Source: Lutimaribacter_A marinistellae (GTDB taxonomy: Bacteria; Pseudomonadota; Alphaproteobacteria; Rhodobacterales; Rhodobacteraceae). From it: a stretch of 64,000 nucleotides of DNA. Below, one piece after another: positions 14,964 through 24,205 of this stretch. The DNA lies in assembly GCF_042648365.1 (NCBI RefSeq), contig NZ_JBHRXI010000002.1:1-64000 (forward strand). Reading direction: 5' to 3'. The notes beneath the pieces are model-generated. The model saw only the letters and a program-made list of their open reading frames with translations. It was not told the origin of the DNA and did not search any database. The translations under genes were made by a program, and so were the position numbers. Numbering within the stretch: position 1 is the first letter of the stretch; the number at the start of each line of letters is the position of its first letter.

Positions 14964-16541
14964 ATGCAAACTGACCAACTGATCCGCCGTGCCCGCAGCC
15001 AGCAACTGGGCGACCTGTTGCGCCGCTCGGCCATGCGTATGCCGACCAAGACCGCGCTTGTGTTTCGGGACCAGTCCGACAGTTTTGCCGAGCTTGACGC
15101 TGCGGTGAACCGTGCGGCGAACGGCCTGGCCGAGCGTGGCGTCAAGAAGGGCGACCGTGTGGCCTTGTTCACCCACAACAACAGAACCTTCGTCGTGCTG
15201 CGTTTCGCGCTGGCCCGGCTGGGCGCTGTCGCGACGCCGGTCAACTTCATGCTTACCGCGCCTGACGTGGCCTACATCCTGAGCCATTCCGGCGCGTGCA
15301 TGATCGTGGCCGAGGACGCGCTGTGCGCCACGGCCGACGAGGCGCTCGCCATTACCGGAACCGAGATTCCGCGGTTTGCGATTCCCCATGCCGGCGTGGA
15401 TGCACCCGAGGGGTGGGTTCCGGTCGCAGAGTTGCTGGAGCATTCGGACAGTTCCGAGCCGTGGTGCGACCTGGCCGAGGACGACCCGGTGCAGATGATG
15501 TATACCAGCGGAACGGAGTCACGGCCCAAAGGCGCCCTGCTGACCTCGGGCGCGCTTTACGCGCAATACGCAAGCTGCATCATCGATGGCGAGATGCAGG
15601 CGGATGCCGTGTCGCTTCACTGCCTGCCGCTGTTCCACTGCGCCCAGCTCGACTGTTTCCTCAGCCCCGATCTGTACCTTGGCGTGACGTCGATCCTGCA
15701 TGACAAGGCCGATCCCGCAGAGATGCTCGAGGCGATCGAGACGCATGGCGTGACCAAGCTGTTCTGCCCGCCAACGGTTTGGATCGCCCTGTTGCGCCAT
15801 CCCGATTTCGACAAGCGTGACCTCAGCTCGCTGAACGTAGGGTATTACGGGGCGTCGATCATGCCGACCGCGGTGATCGAGGAATTGGCGCAGCGCCTGC
15901 CGCAGATGCGCCTGTTCAACTTCTATGGCCAGACGGAAATGGCGCCGGTGGCGACAATCCTCAAGCCCGAGGACCAGATGCGCAAGCTGGGTTCGGCCGG
16001 GCGGCCCGCGCTGAACGTGGAAACGCGGGTGGTGGATGACGAGGACAACCCGGTTCCGGTGGGAGAGGTCGGTGAGATCGTGCATCGCAGCCCGCATCTC
16101 ATCACCGAGTATTACAACGATCCGGAAAAGACGGCAGACGCCTTTCGCAACGGCTGGTTCCACAGCGGTGATCTGGGGCGGTTCGACGACGAGGGGTATC
16201 TCTACGTCGTTGACCGCAAGAAGGACATGATCAAGACAGGTGGCGAGAACGTGGCCAGCCGCGAGGTCGAAGAGGCGGTGTTCCGTCACGCGGCTGTCGC
16301 CGAGGTCGCGGTGTTTGGCGTGCCGCATCCCAAGTGGATCGAGGGGGTCGTCGCCGTCGTGGTGCCCAAGGCCGGTGAAAGCGTGACGGCGGACGAGATC
16401 ATGGCCTATTGCCGGGACGTGCTTGCCCATTTCAAGGCGCCCAAACACGTGGAAATCGCCGACCAACTGCCGAAGAACGCAAGCGGCAAGATCCTAAAGC
16501 GCGACTTGCGGCAACGGTTCGAGGGCCTGTTCCCGGAATGA
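14964..16541 (+). CDS. AMP-forming acyl-CoA ligase
   Basis: The product is 525 residues from ATG 14964; the in-frame TTG 12 bp upstream is less likely. The adenylate-forming motifs are all present: MYTSGTESRPKGALLTS (P-loop; ESRP replaces the usual TGRP), FYGQTEMAP, YLYVVDRKKDMIKTGGENVASREVEE, and the catalytic lysine in KNASGKILKRDLR. It converts a carboxylic acid to its CoA thioester through an acyl-adenylate. As the last gene of the GntR-led operon it would activate the acid imported by the adjacent TRAP system for the two crotonases. The exact acid (aliphatic or aromatic) cannot be told. Confidence 0.88.
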   Translation: MQTDQLIRRARSQQLGDLLRRSAMRMPTKTALVFRDQSDSFAELDAAVNRAANGLAERGVKKGDRVALFTHNNRTFVVLRFALARLGAVATPVNFMLTAPDVAYILSHSGACMIVAEDALCATADEALAITGTEIPRFAIPHAGVDAPEGWVPVAELLEHSDSSEPWCDLAEDDPVQMMYTSGTESRPKGALLTSGALYAQYASCIIDGEMQADAVSLHCLPLFHCAQLDCFLSPDLYLGVTSILHDKADPAEMLEAIETHGVTKLFCPPTVWIALLRHPDFDKRDLSSLNVGYYGASIMPTAVIEELAQRLPQMRLFNFYGQTEMAPVATILKPEDQMRKLGSAGRPALNVETRVVDDEDNPVPVGEVGEIVHRSPHLITEYYNDPEKTADAFRNGWFHSGDLGRFDDEGYLYVVDRKKDMIKTGGENVASREVEEAVFRHAAVAEVAVFGVPHPKWIEGVVAVVVPKAGESVTADEIMAYCRDVLAHFKAPKHVEIADQLPKNASGKILKRDLRQRFEGLFPE

Positions 16542-16628
16542 TCACTGCGCTTTGACCGCCAAAGGGGTCGAGGCCATTTCAAAACGGCGCTGCCCAGGAT
16601 GTGAAGCCCCGGGCAGGCAGAGTGCGCA

Positions 16629-17429
16629 TCACAGCGGAACGAAACGCCAGGCATCGCCTTCGGCCTCGACCCGACCAAGACCGGGATAGGGCAGGTGGGT
16701 TACTGCAATGGGAACGCCCGATGCGGCGACTTCGCTCAGCAGGGCGCGTCGCGTGGCGGCGGCGGTGGTCGGATCGCCGTCCAGCGCGTATCCGACATTG
16801 GGTTCGGCGAAATGCACATCGGCGGAAATCAGGGCATCGCCAGCGATCAGCAGTTCCTGCCCGTCCGATGCCAGGCGCAACCCGCGATGACCGGGCGTGT
16901 GTCCAGGCAACGGCACCAGTGTCAGGCCATTGCCAAGGTCCGCCGCGCCGTCATGCAGCACGACGCGGTCGGCAAAAGTGCCGGCGATGGTCTGAATGGC
17001 CTCGATCATCGGACGCTGATCGGCGGGAACGGCTGCGGGCAGGTCGGGGTTGGTCCAGAACTCCCACTCGGACTTCGCGACATGGACCGGCACGCCGGCA
17101 AATCCGCCGCCGAGAAATCCGCCGATATGATCGGCATGCATATGGGTCAGGACGATATCGGTGATCGGTTCGCCTGAAATGGTCTCGAATGACATGCCGG
17201 TTTCGGGAAACCGCTCCTTAAGCGCCTGACCCGAACCGGTGTCGATGAGAACGCGCCGATCGCCGGTTTTCACCAGCCAAAGATTGGCCCCGATGGTCAC
17301 CGGATCGCTCAGACGGGCGGCGAGGTCGTCGGACAGGCCGGAGAAATACGCGACTGGAAGGTCGAAATGACCGTCGTCGAACACGGTAAGCTCGATCTGG
17401 CCGATGGTCATGCTGTGCGGATTGGGCAT
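16629..17429 (-). CDS. MBL-fold metallohydrolase
   Basis: The product is 266 residues from ATG 17429, which has AAGGA upstream; the frame is open further upstream without similarity. The metallo-beta-lactamase motif THMHADHIGG supplies the zinc ligands. Later ligands are in PLPGHTPGHRGL, the GDALIS aspartate and THLPYPG. It resembles the quorum-quenching lactonase/hydrolase-type branch, but the substrate is not predictable. It is convergent with the acyl-CoA ligase and separated from it by 87 bp. It could be a thioesterase or lactonase serving that pathway, or be independent. Confidence 0.85.
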   Translation of the reverse strand: MPNPHSMTIGQIELTVFDDGHFDLPVAYFSGLSDDLAARLSDPVTIGANLWLVKTGDRRVLIDTGSGQALKERFPETGMSFETISGEPITDIVLTHMHADHIGGFLGGGFAGVPVHVAKSEWEFWTNPDLPAAVPADQRPMIEAIQTIAGTFADRVVLHDGAADLGNGLTLVPLPGHTPGHRGLRLASDGQELLIAGDALISADVHFAEPNVGYALDGDPTTAAATRRALLSEVAASGVPIAVTHLPYPGLGRVEAEGDAWRFVPL

Positions 17430-17533
17430 CTTGGTGATCCTTTGATTGACGTTGCCCTTGGATATGCGGTGACCCGGCGCGAAATCTATTGTCGCTGATG
17501 ACAAATGATTTGCCGAAGGCGCCAAAACGCGGA

Positions 17534-18658
17534 TCAGCTTCGCCGCGTTTGTTTCCTGAACCACGACCCCGAAAGGACCAGCGCGATGGCGGAATAACCC
17601 GCTGTCAGCATGAGCAGCGTGCCAACCTCGTCAAATACGGCCGAGACGGGTGCCGCCATCTGGTCGATCTTGACCATCGCCTTCATCGCGGTGGTCGAGG
17701 GGATAAGGTTAGCCAGAGTTCGGATCGGTTCCGGGACGCTTTCCACCGGCCATGACATTCCGCTGAGGAAGAAAAGCGGCAGGCCCATCACCGCCAGCAG
17801 AAAGATCACCCCCTCGCGCCACGGGATCAGCCGCGCCAGGGCAAACCCCATCGCAATGGTTGCCGTCAGGAAGGGGATCGCCACGATGTACAACCCCTTG
17901 GCCGTGCCGATGTACGGAATCGCATATAGCCATGGTAACAGCAGTTGCGTGCCCGCGATCCAGCCGCAATAGAGAAGAAGATAGGCCAGAGGTGTTGCCA
18001 CCGTGTCCACGCCCGACAGCGGCCTGCGCCCGGCATGAAGGATGCCTATGCCCATCAACAGGGTCTGTTGCAGGATCAGTACAAAGGCCGCGGGCAGCAC
18101 GTAACTCGCGTACCCGCCTTGCGGGTTGAACAATGGAACCGCGGTCACGGTGACCGGCGAAACCGCCGCAATTGCAGTCGCTGCATCGGTCCCGCTGGTG
18201 GTCAGCCGGGCATATTGCACCTCGGCACCCAGACTGCGGGCCGCCAGTGAAACGGCCCGGATCATCGAACCATAGGCGAGGAAGTAGCTGCCGTCGCCAA
18301 AGGCGGCAATCGGCGCGGCCCTACCATCCAGCAGATCGCGCTCAAAGAAGGGCGGGACGATTACGACGCCAAAGACCTCGCGGCGAAAGAACATCTCCTC
18401 GGCTTCGGCCAGGCTGTTCACCGATGCCAAGATGGCGACGGTATCGGCATTGTCGATCCTGCGGAACAACGTGCGGCTGGCGCCCGAGCCGTCCTGGTCG
18501 ATCACTGCGATGGGCATGTCGCGGACGACCTCGGTCCGATAGGGTTGCGGGTAAAGCATCGAATAAATGACGATCGATACCAGCATTGTTGCCCGCGCCC
18601 CCGGATCGGCCAGCAGGGCTTTCAAGGCGCGGAACATGGCGCGTAAGAAAGAGATCAT
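17534..18658 (-). CDS. ABC-2 type export permease (YhhJ/YbhR-like), distal gene
   Basis: The product is 374 residues. The start at ATG 18658 makes an ATGA overlap with the upstream permease. It has one N-terminal helix, a large periplasmic domain (PIAVIDQDGSGASRTLFRRIDN) and a cluster of five C-terminal helices, including LFFLSGMSWPVESVPEPIRTLANLIPST, a signature of ABC-2 permeases. It would form an exporter with the upstream permease and the HlyD-type protein. No ATP-binding subunit is encoded nearby. Confidence 0.85.
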   Translation of the reverse strand: MISFLRAMFRALKALLADPGARATMLVSIVIYSMLYPQPYRTEVVRDMPIAVIDQDGSGASRTLFRRIDNADTVAILASVNSLAEAEEMFFRREVFGVVIVPPFFERDLLDGRAAPIAAFGDGSYFLAYGSMIRAVSLAARSLGAEVQYARLTTSGTDAATAIAAVSPVTVTAVPLFNPQGGYASYVLPAAFVLILQQTLLMGIGILHAGRRPLSGVDTVATPLAYLLLYCGWIAGTQLLLPWLYAIPYIGTAKGLYIVAIPFLTATIAMGFALARLIPWREGVIFLLAVMGLPLFFLSGMSWPVESVPEPIRTLANLIPSTTAMKAMVKIDQMAAPVSAVFDEVGTLLMLTAGYSAIALVLSGSWFRKQTRRS

Positions 18659-19848
18659 GGTTTGACCTCTTCGCGTTCGGGCCGGGGGGGTGCGGCGGCC
18701 TTGTGCACCAGCAGCAGCATCACGCCGCCATAGGCCACGAGTTGCAGAACCTGCCATCCGATCGCAGGGATCGATATGTCGACCGGAGCGCCCCGGATCA
18801 CCTGATCGGTCCGCAGTTGAAGGTAGGGCGTGAGCGGCAGAAGCGCGCCCCAGATGACCGAAAAGTTGTTCATCAGCGCCCGTGGAAAGGTGATCCCGGC
18901 AAAGCCAAAGGCCGGCGCGGTCAGGAAACCTGTCATCCCGAGGGCACCGACGGTGTCACCGGCGAGCATGCCTGCAAACGCCCCGAGGCAGAGGCATGAG
19001 AGCACGAAAAGAACCGTGTAGGTGACATGCAGTTCGATACTGCCGCGGAAGGGCGCGCCGAAGAAGCCGAACAGGATCGCGTCGGCCAGAGCGACCATAA
19101 GCAGAAAGGCCAGCGCGTACGGGGCCAGCTTGCCCGCCACGGCCTTGAACACCGATCCGCCCTGCGCCACGAGCCGCGCCATCCCGGCGCGTGAATGGCG
19201 GTCGCGGGCCATCGCCAGCGCGGCGCTGATTCCCATGAAGATGTGCAGTACCGTGGGCATCGCGGCGGCCAGCAGGAACTGAACGTAATCCAGCGCGGGG
19301 TTGAACAGCGGGCTTTGCTGCACCGGTACCGGGTTGATCGCCTCGCGCGCCTCGAGGAGCGGTTCGCCGCGGGCAATTCGCACCTGCATCGACACACCGG
19401 CCGAGAACGTTCCCAGCGCCGCCTGCGTTCCGCGCGAGACGATGCCGCCCACTGTCAGCAACTGATTGTTGTAGAAGGTCACGATCTCGGGGCGGCGTCC
19501 CTGCAACAGATCGCTTTCCATGTCCTCGGGGATCAGAACCACACCGTAAACATCACCAGCAACCAGCGCTGTCTTGGCTTCTGCAAGGTTTGACATGTGG
19601 GCTGCCACCGCGATTTCAGGCGTGGCGTCGACCATCCGGACGGCCCGTCGCGACAAGGTCGTGTTATCCTCGTCCACCACGGCAATCGGCAGGTCGGTCG
19701 GCAACCCGTTGTAGAAGATCGCGGACATCAGCAGCATCAATGCCAGCGGGACCGGGCCCAGCATCAACGCCAATGCGGGCCGGTCTGCGATCTGTCGCAA
19801 CTCGCGCATGAAGACGCGCCGGAACCCCGGCGGAACCCGCTTCGCCAC
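18655..19848 (-). CDS. ABC-2 type export permease, proximal gene
   Basis: The product is 397 residues with the same architecture as the following gene: an N-terminal helix, a periplasmic domain beginning PIAVVDEDNTTLSRRAVRMVDATPEI, and C-terminal helices with ITFPRALMNNFSVIWGALLPLTPYLQ. The two permeases are divergent paralogues that probably heterodimerise. It starts 3 bp after the membrane-fusion gene stop and ends in a 4-bp overlap. It likely exports a drug-like or hydrophobic compound. Confidence 0.85.
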   Translation of the reverse strand: MAKRVPPGFRRVFMRELRQIADRPALALMLGPVPLALMLLMSAIFYNGLPTDLPIAVVDEDNTTLSRRAVRMVDATPEIAVAAHMSNLAEAKTALVAGDVYGVVLIPEDMESDLLQGRRPEIVTFYNNQLLTVGGIVSRGTQAALGTFSAGVSMQVRIARGEPLLEAREAINPVPVQQSPLFNPALDYVQFLLAAAMPTVLHIFMGISAALAMARDRHSRAGMARLVAQGGSVFKAVAGKLAPYALAFLLMVALADAILFGFFGAPFRGSIELHVTYTVLFVLSCLCLGAFAGMLAGDTVGALGMTGFLTAPAFGFAGITFPRALMNNFSVIWGALLPLTPYLQLRTDQVIRGAPVDISIPAIGWQVLQLVAYGGVMLLLVHKAAAPPRPEREEVKP

Positions 19849-19851
19849 GGC

Positions 19852-20829
19852 TCAGATCCCGCTTCGGTCGACCAGCGCGCTCATCCCCGGGCGCAGGTCC
19901 GGCACCCGGGATACCGGTTCGGCACGGACCGAGAAGGTACGCAGGTCGAAATCGCCGGTCGCCTTGGTGGCGCGCCAGTTTGCATATGTGCCTTCGACGT
20001 TGATCGCGGTGATCCGGGCGGTGACGACGCGGTCGTTCAGCGCGGGAACGCGCACGCGCAACTCCTGCCCGATGGTCAGGCCGTCCAGCAGATCCTCGCG
20101 CAGGTTGAAGGTGAACCAGGCATTGTCGACATCGACGATGGACAGAACCGGCGCACCGGCCGAGAACAGCTTGCCCGGTTCGGCCATACGTGCGCTGACC
20201 TGCCCATTGATCGGGGCATGGATGGCCAGTTCGGCGATATCGGTCTCTATCCGCGAGACATTGGCGCGCGCCTGCTCTACCTGCGCGGTGGCGACGGCCT
20301 TTTGTTCGCTGCTGCTTCCATTGCGGGCCAAGAGAAGCTCGGCCTCGGCAGCCTCCCTGCCGCGCATGGCGACGTCCAATGTGTTCGAAACCTCGTCAAG
20401 TCGCTGGACCGAGGCCACCGCGGAATCCCGCAGGCGGCTGATCCTGTCATAGGTCTTTTGCGCGAAATCCAGATCGGCCTCGGCCTTTTTCAAGGCGGCT
20501 TCTCGTGCGGCAATGGTTTCGGGGCGGGTGGAATAGGTCAGGTCGCGATTGGCGACTGCGACGGCCAGTGCGGCGCGCGCCTCGGCCAGCCCCGCCTGCA
20601 ACTGCGGGCTTTCGAGCTGTACCAGCAGGTCGCCGTTTTCGACCCGGTCCCCGAAATCGACGCTGACATCGGCCACGCGACCAGGGACGCGCGGCGAGAG
20701 GTCGATCCGCGTTGCCTCGACCTCTCCCTGGATCAGAAGGGTGGGCGGCGCGCTTGCGGCCCATACGACATACCCACCCGCGGCCACGGCAAGGACGATA
20801 AGGGCAGCGGCCATCTTGCGTGACGCCAT
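19852..20829 (-). CDS. HlyD-family membrane fusion (periplasmic adaptor) protein
   Basis: The product is 325 residues from ATG 20829, preceded by AGAGGAA. An N-terminal membrane anchor (MAAALIVLAVAAGGYVVWA) is followed by a biotinyl-lipoyl-like half (SPRVPGRVADVSVDFGDRVENGDLLVQLESP), a long coiled-coil hairpin rich in Ala, Glu and Arg, and the returning lipoyl half (IHAPINGQVSARMAEPGKLFSAGAPVLSI). It links the two ABC-2 permeases to an outer-membrane channel. It is first in the export operon and divergent from the TetR gene, with an operator-like palindrome between them. Confidence 0.9.
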   Translation of the reverse strand: MASRKMAAALIVLAVAAGGYVVWAASAPPTLLIQGEVEATRIDLSPRVPGRVADVSVDFGDRVENGDLLVQLESPQLQAGLAEARAALAVAVANRDLTYSTRPETIAAREAALKKAEADLDFAQKTYDRISRLRDSAVASVQRLDEVSNTLDVAMRGREAAEAELLLARNGSSSEQKAVATAQVEQARANVSRIETDIAELAIHAPINGQVSARMAEPGKLFSAGAPVLSIVDVDNAWFTFNLREDLLDGLTIGQELRVRVPALNDRVVTARITAINVEGTYANWRATKATGDFDLRTFSVRAEPVSRVPDLRPGMSALVDRSGI

Positions 20830-20866
20830 TGGAAAATTCCTCTGTTCCGGTAGATTGTCATATTTA

Positions 20867-20884
20867 GGAAAATTGATATTTTCC
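20867..20884. promoter_or_regulatory. Operator-like palindrome between export operon and tetR
   Basis: GGAAAAT (20867-20873), TGAT, ATTTTCC (20878-20884) is a perfect 7-bp inverted repeat with partly symmetrical AT-rich flanks. It lies in the 75-bp gap between the divergent membrane-fusion and TetR genes, a usual spot for the TetR operator. Confidence 0.6.
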
Positions 20885-20904
20885 AAATAGGGAGGCAACG
20901 CCCC

Positions 20905-21567
20905 ATGTCAACAGGCAACGAGCAAAAGAACCGGCAGGACAGCAAGCGGCAGGCCGGTCGACCGCCGACAAGATCCGAAGACGAGACGCGACAGTTGGTA
21001 GTCCGTGCAGCGATAGAAGAATTCATCGACCACGGGGCCATGCGGGCAAGCATGGGCGGGATCGCGAGGCGCGCGGGGATTTCGACGCGGACCCTCTATC
21101 GCTTCGCTCCCAGCAAGGAGGAGTTGTTTCGCGTCGCGGTAGAGCAGCGCATCGAAGAGGTGATCGCAACTGCGCCCGAACCGCATCGACCCTGCGAAAG
21201 CCCGGAGATAGAGCTATCGCGGATCCTGCGCGCGTATATCGACTTGTTGCTCAGCGCCGAAGCGCTCGCCACCACGCGCATCGTGATTTCCGAACTGGAA
21301 CGGTTTCCCGATCTTGCCACCAGTTTCCGGTCAGGCGGGCAGCGGGTCGCGCAAGCGTTTGACCGGAGCATCCTGGAGTTCTGCAAGCGGCGCGGGTTGG
21401 ATTGCGGCGACCCCGGGCACGAGGCAAGGATCCTGCGTTGGACGCTGGCCGGGATACAGCGGCAGCGGCTGTTACGGGTCGAGGAGCAACTTTCTGAATC
21501 CGAACTGGACGCGTTGACGCGACAATTGGCGCACAGGTTTCTCGCATTGACGATGCCTTCACGCTAG
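20905..21567 (+). CDS. TetR-family repressor of the export operon
   Basis: The product is 220 residues. A basic N-terminal tail precedes the TetR helix-turn-helix (AAIEEFIDHGAMRASMGGIARRAGISTRTLYRFAPSKEELFRVAV). The C-terminal half resembles the TetR_C domain seen in AcrR-like efflux regulators. The ATG is preceded by GGGAGG. Its divergent position and the palindrome at 20867-20884 indicate that it represses both itself and the efflux operon until a transported compound binds. It is followed closely by the broken GlxA-type gene. Confidence 0.85.
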   Translation: MSTGNEQKNRQDSKRQAGRPPTRSEDETRQLVVRAAIEEFIDHGAMRASMGGIARRAGISTRTLYRFAPSKEELFRVAVEQRIEEVIATAPEPHRPCESPEIELSRILRAYIDLLLSAEALATTRIVISELERFPDLATSFRSGGQRVAQAFDRSILEFCKRRGLDCGDPGHEARILRWTLAGIQRQRLLRVEEQLSESELDALTRQLAHRFLALTMPSR

Positions 21568-21604
21568 TGTCGTTTGCTAGCAACCTTTGCTGACTGCGCC
21601 AGAT

Positions 21605-22503
21605 ATGCCTTCGACCGTCATTCTGTCTTATCCCAAGGCCATGAAATCGTCCGTACTGGGCTTGTCGGACATGCTGAGCCATGCCGCGCTTGCGCCCGTG
21701 ACGGTTTCCGCGAAGGGCGAGGCACCGTCACGGGCGCGGGCCGTGATCCTGCCGCCATCGGCCGGGGAATCGCACCCGCGCGAGGCACCATGGATCGTCG
21801 ACTGGCTGTCGGATCAGGCCGGGCAGGGGGCCTTGATCTGTTCGGCCTGCACTGGATCGCGGCGGCGGGTATAGATCGCGGGCGGCCCGTCACCACCCAC
21901 TGGGGCCTTGAGGCACGCATGCGCGAGGATTGGCCCAGCCTTGCGTTGGACACTGACAGGTTGGTGATCGAACATTCCGACCTTGTAACGGCGGGCGGTC
22001 TGATGGCGTGGATCGACCTTGCGCTTGTGGTCATCGAGCGTTTGTCCGGGCGCGCGGCCATGTTGGAGACGGCACGCCATTTCGTGATCGACCCCGGGCG
22101 GCGCGACCAGCGGCGGTTCCGCCGGTTCCTTCCTGCGATGGATCACGGCGACAGGGCGGTTCTGACCGCACAGCACAGGATCGAGGCGCGGTTGGACCGT
22201 CCGCTGATGGCCGCCGACCTGGCGCTCGAGGTCGGGCTGTCCCTCCGTTCGCTCCAACGGCGGTTCCATTCGGCGACCGGTTACAACCTGACCGGTTACC
22301 AGCAGGCATTGCGGATCGAACGGGCGCGCGACCTGTTGTCGGAAACCGGACGCGCCGTGGCCGCTATCGCGGCCGAGGTCGGGTATTCCGATCTGCCCGC
22401 CTTTCACCGCGTGTTTTCCCGGCATACGGGGATGACGCCGGGCCAATACCGCCGTACGCAATGGAGCGCCTCTACCCCTCCAAGGCCTGCGCAAGTGCGA
22501 TGA
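21605..22503 (+). pseudogene. GlxA-family AraC regulator (DJ-1/PfpI plus AraC) with frameshift
   Basis: The N-terminal DJ-1/PfpI-like half is in one frame (MPSTVILSYPKAMKSSVLGL to QGALICSACTG, the nucleophile-elbow cysteine). The rest is in another frame, starting near 21845 (WIAAAGIDRGRPVTTHWG, then VTAGGLMAWIDLALVVIERL) and ending with an AraC domain (ALEVGLSLRSLQRRFHSATGYNL, GYSDLPAFHRVFSRHTGMTPGQYRR). Compared with the usual CSACTGA-xLLAxAGLLDGRP, a few residues are lost at the junction, so a small deletion caused the shift. Either the gene is inactive or the base call is wrong. Its 3' end overlaps the HAD gene by 32 bp on the opposite strand. Confidence 0.75.
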
Positions 22504-23185
22504 AGTCGTCGACCTCGATATCGTAGCCGCCGGGCGGGGGCATTTCAGGCGGTTCCGGTCCCCACTCCAGCGGGCGGCGTACCAGCGCGGTACGAAACCC
22601 GACATCTCGTGCGGCATCGAGGTCAAACGGATGGCAGGCGACCATAAGGCATTGCTCGGGCGCCAGTTGCAGCATCCCGGCCGCGCGACGATAGGCTTCG
22701 GGCAGGAGTTTGTAGACGCCAAGACCTTCGCAGGACAGGATCGCATCCCAGGTCAGGCCGTTTTGACGCCCGCTGTCGATCACCAGCCGATAGCTGAGCA
22801 ACGTGAAGGAAACGACCGGCAGGCGGCTGCGCAGTGCCGCCAGCCCGTCCTTGACATCCGGCCAGGCGGCGAAGCCATGCGGCGCCTCCCACGCGATGGC
22901 GTGGCGATCGGCCTCGTCGAACGTATCGAGCCCTTCATCGGCCAGCAGCGCATCGAGGCAGAACCGGTGGGCCTGGTCGAAATTGTATTCCGGCGGGCCG
23001 TTCTGACCGAGGTTCAGCATGGCCTCCAAGCTGCGCCGGCGCAGCGCGTTGGCGAGGGTGGCCCAATCGCGGTCGATCCCGTGGCGCTGGCCGGCCCGCG
23101 CCAGCGCATCGCGAAACCCGCCATGCCAGTCCAGCACCGTTCCGCCGGTGTCGACCGTCAGCGCGCGAATACCGTCAAGGCTCAT
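22472..23185 (-). CDS. HAD-superfamily hydrolase, haloacid dehalogenase type II-like
   Basis: The product is 237 residues, the usual size for L-2-haloacid dehalogenases. The nucleophile is D12 in TVDTGGTVLDW. Motif II Thr/Ser is in LPVVSFTLLS, the lysine in LGVYKLLPEAY, and the acidic motif in CHPFDLDAARDVGFRTALV. Type II enzymes displace halide from 2-haloacids through an aspartyl ester. Related family members act on other small acids, so the substrate is unproven. It overlaps the quinone reductase gene by 4 bp (ATGA). Confidence 0.75.
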   Translation of the reverse strand: MSLDGIRALTVDTGGTVLDWHGGFRDALARAGQRHGIDRDWATLANALRRRSLEAMLNLGQNGPPEYNFDQAHRFCLDALLADEGLDTFDEADRHAIAWEAPHGFAAWPDVKDGLAALRSRLPVVSFTLLSYRLVIDSGRQNGLTWDAILSCEGLGVYKLLPEAYRRAAGMLQLAPEQCLMVACHPFDLDAARDVGFRTALVRRPLEWGPEPPEMPPPGGYDIEVDDFIALAQALEG

Positions 23186-24171
23186 GGGATCAGCACCGTC
23201 GCGCCCAGCGTTTTGCCGGATTCAATTGCCTGATGCGCCTTGACCGCATCCTTGAGCGGGTATTCGTAGTTGATATTGGCGTCGAGGATCCCGTCACCGA
23301 TAGCCTTGAACAGATCGCGCGCCGTCCATTCCAGGTCCGAGCGTTTGGCGACGTAATGCATGATTGCAGGGCGGGTGATGAAGAGCGATCCGCGCCGTCC
23401 AAGGTCCTGGATGATGTCGATCGGATCGGGTGGACCCGAGACATGGCCGTAGGCGGCGCAGACGCCCATCAGGCGCAAGCTGTCGAGACTGTCCTGCAAC
23501 GTGTCCTTGCCGATCGCCTCGTACACGACGGCGCAGCCCTCGCCATCCGTCACATCGCGCACGACGTCCACAAAGCTTTGTTGTGATCGAACGACCGGAT
23601 GATCGCAGCCAGCGGCGCGGGCGACCTCGGCCTTTTCCGGGGTCGAGACGGTCCCCACGACAGTTGCGCCCAAGGCCTTCGCCCATTGGCACAGGATCAG
23701 CCCCATGCCACCCGCGGCGGCGTGGACAAGGATCGTGTCGCCCGGCTGCACGGCATAAGTTCGATGCAGCAGGTAGTGGGCTGTCATCCCCTTCATCAGC
23801 AGGGCCGCGACCTGCTTGTCATCCAACCCGTCAGGAAGGTGGAGAAGCTTGTCAGCGGGATAGTTCCTTACCTCGGAATAGCTGCCGAGCGGAGGAATGC
23901 CATAAGCGACGCGGTCGCCGGTCTGGAACCCGGTCACGCCCTCACCCACGCCTTCGACGATGCCTACCCCTTCGAAACCGATGACGACCGGCGGGGCCGG
24001 GACCGGCCAGGGGTGCGAGATCCCGCCGCGGTGATAGGTGTCGGCATAATTGACGCCGACGGCCGTGTGACGAAGCCGAACCTCGCCCGGTGCAGGGTCC
24101 GGAACGGGCCAGTCTTGCCATTTCATCGCCTCTGGCGGGCCCAGCTTGTGGATCACTTGCGCTTTGCTCAT
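23182..24171 (-). CDS. Zinc-independent quinone oxidoreductase (QOR, NADPH-dependent)
   Basis: The product is 329 residues from ATG 24171, with GAGGAGA upstream. The medium-chain reductase fold includes the GroES-like part (GEVRLRHTAVGVNYADTYHRGG, FEGVGIVEGVGEGV) and the Rossmann motif HAAAGGMGLILCQWAKALGA. No zinc-binding cysteines are present, as in QOR. It would reduce quinones or alpha,beta-enones with NADPH. It is third in the operon DsbA-like, GNAT, QOR, HAD. Confidence 0.9.
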   Translation of the reverse strand: MSKAQVIHKLGPPEAMKWQDWPVPDPAPGEVRLRHTAVGVNYADTYHRGGISHPWPVPAPPVVIGFEGVGIVEGVGEGVTGFQTGDRVAYGIPPLGSYSEVRNYPADKLLHLPDGLDDKQVAALLMKGMTAHYLLHRTYAVQPGDTILVHAAAGGMGLILCQWAKALGATVVGTVSTPEKAEVARAAGCDHPVVRSQQSFVDVVRDVTDGEGCAVVYEAIGKDTLQDSLDSLRLMGVCAAYGHVSGPPDPIDIIQDLGRRGSLFITRPAIMHYVAKRSDLEWTARDLFKAIGDGILDANINYEYPLKDAVKAHQAIESGKTLGATVLIP

Positions 24172-24205
24172 CGTCTCCTCCTTCGATGGCAATGGATGGA
24201 TCAGG

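Noticed and set aside
16590..16620. Bidirectional terminator between the ligase and the MBL gene
   Set aside because: CTGCCC/GGGCAG arms are only 6 bp with a 15-nt loop and no T-run on either side, too weak to call.
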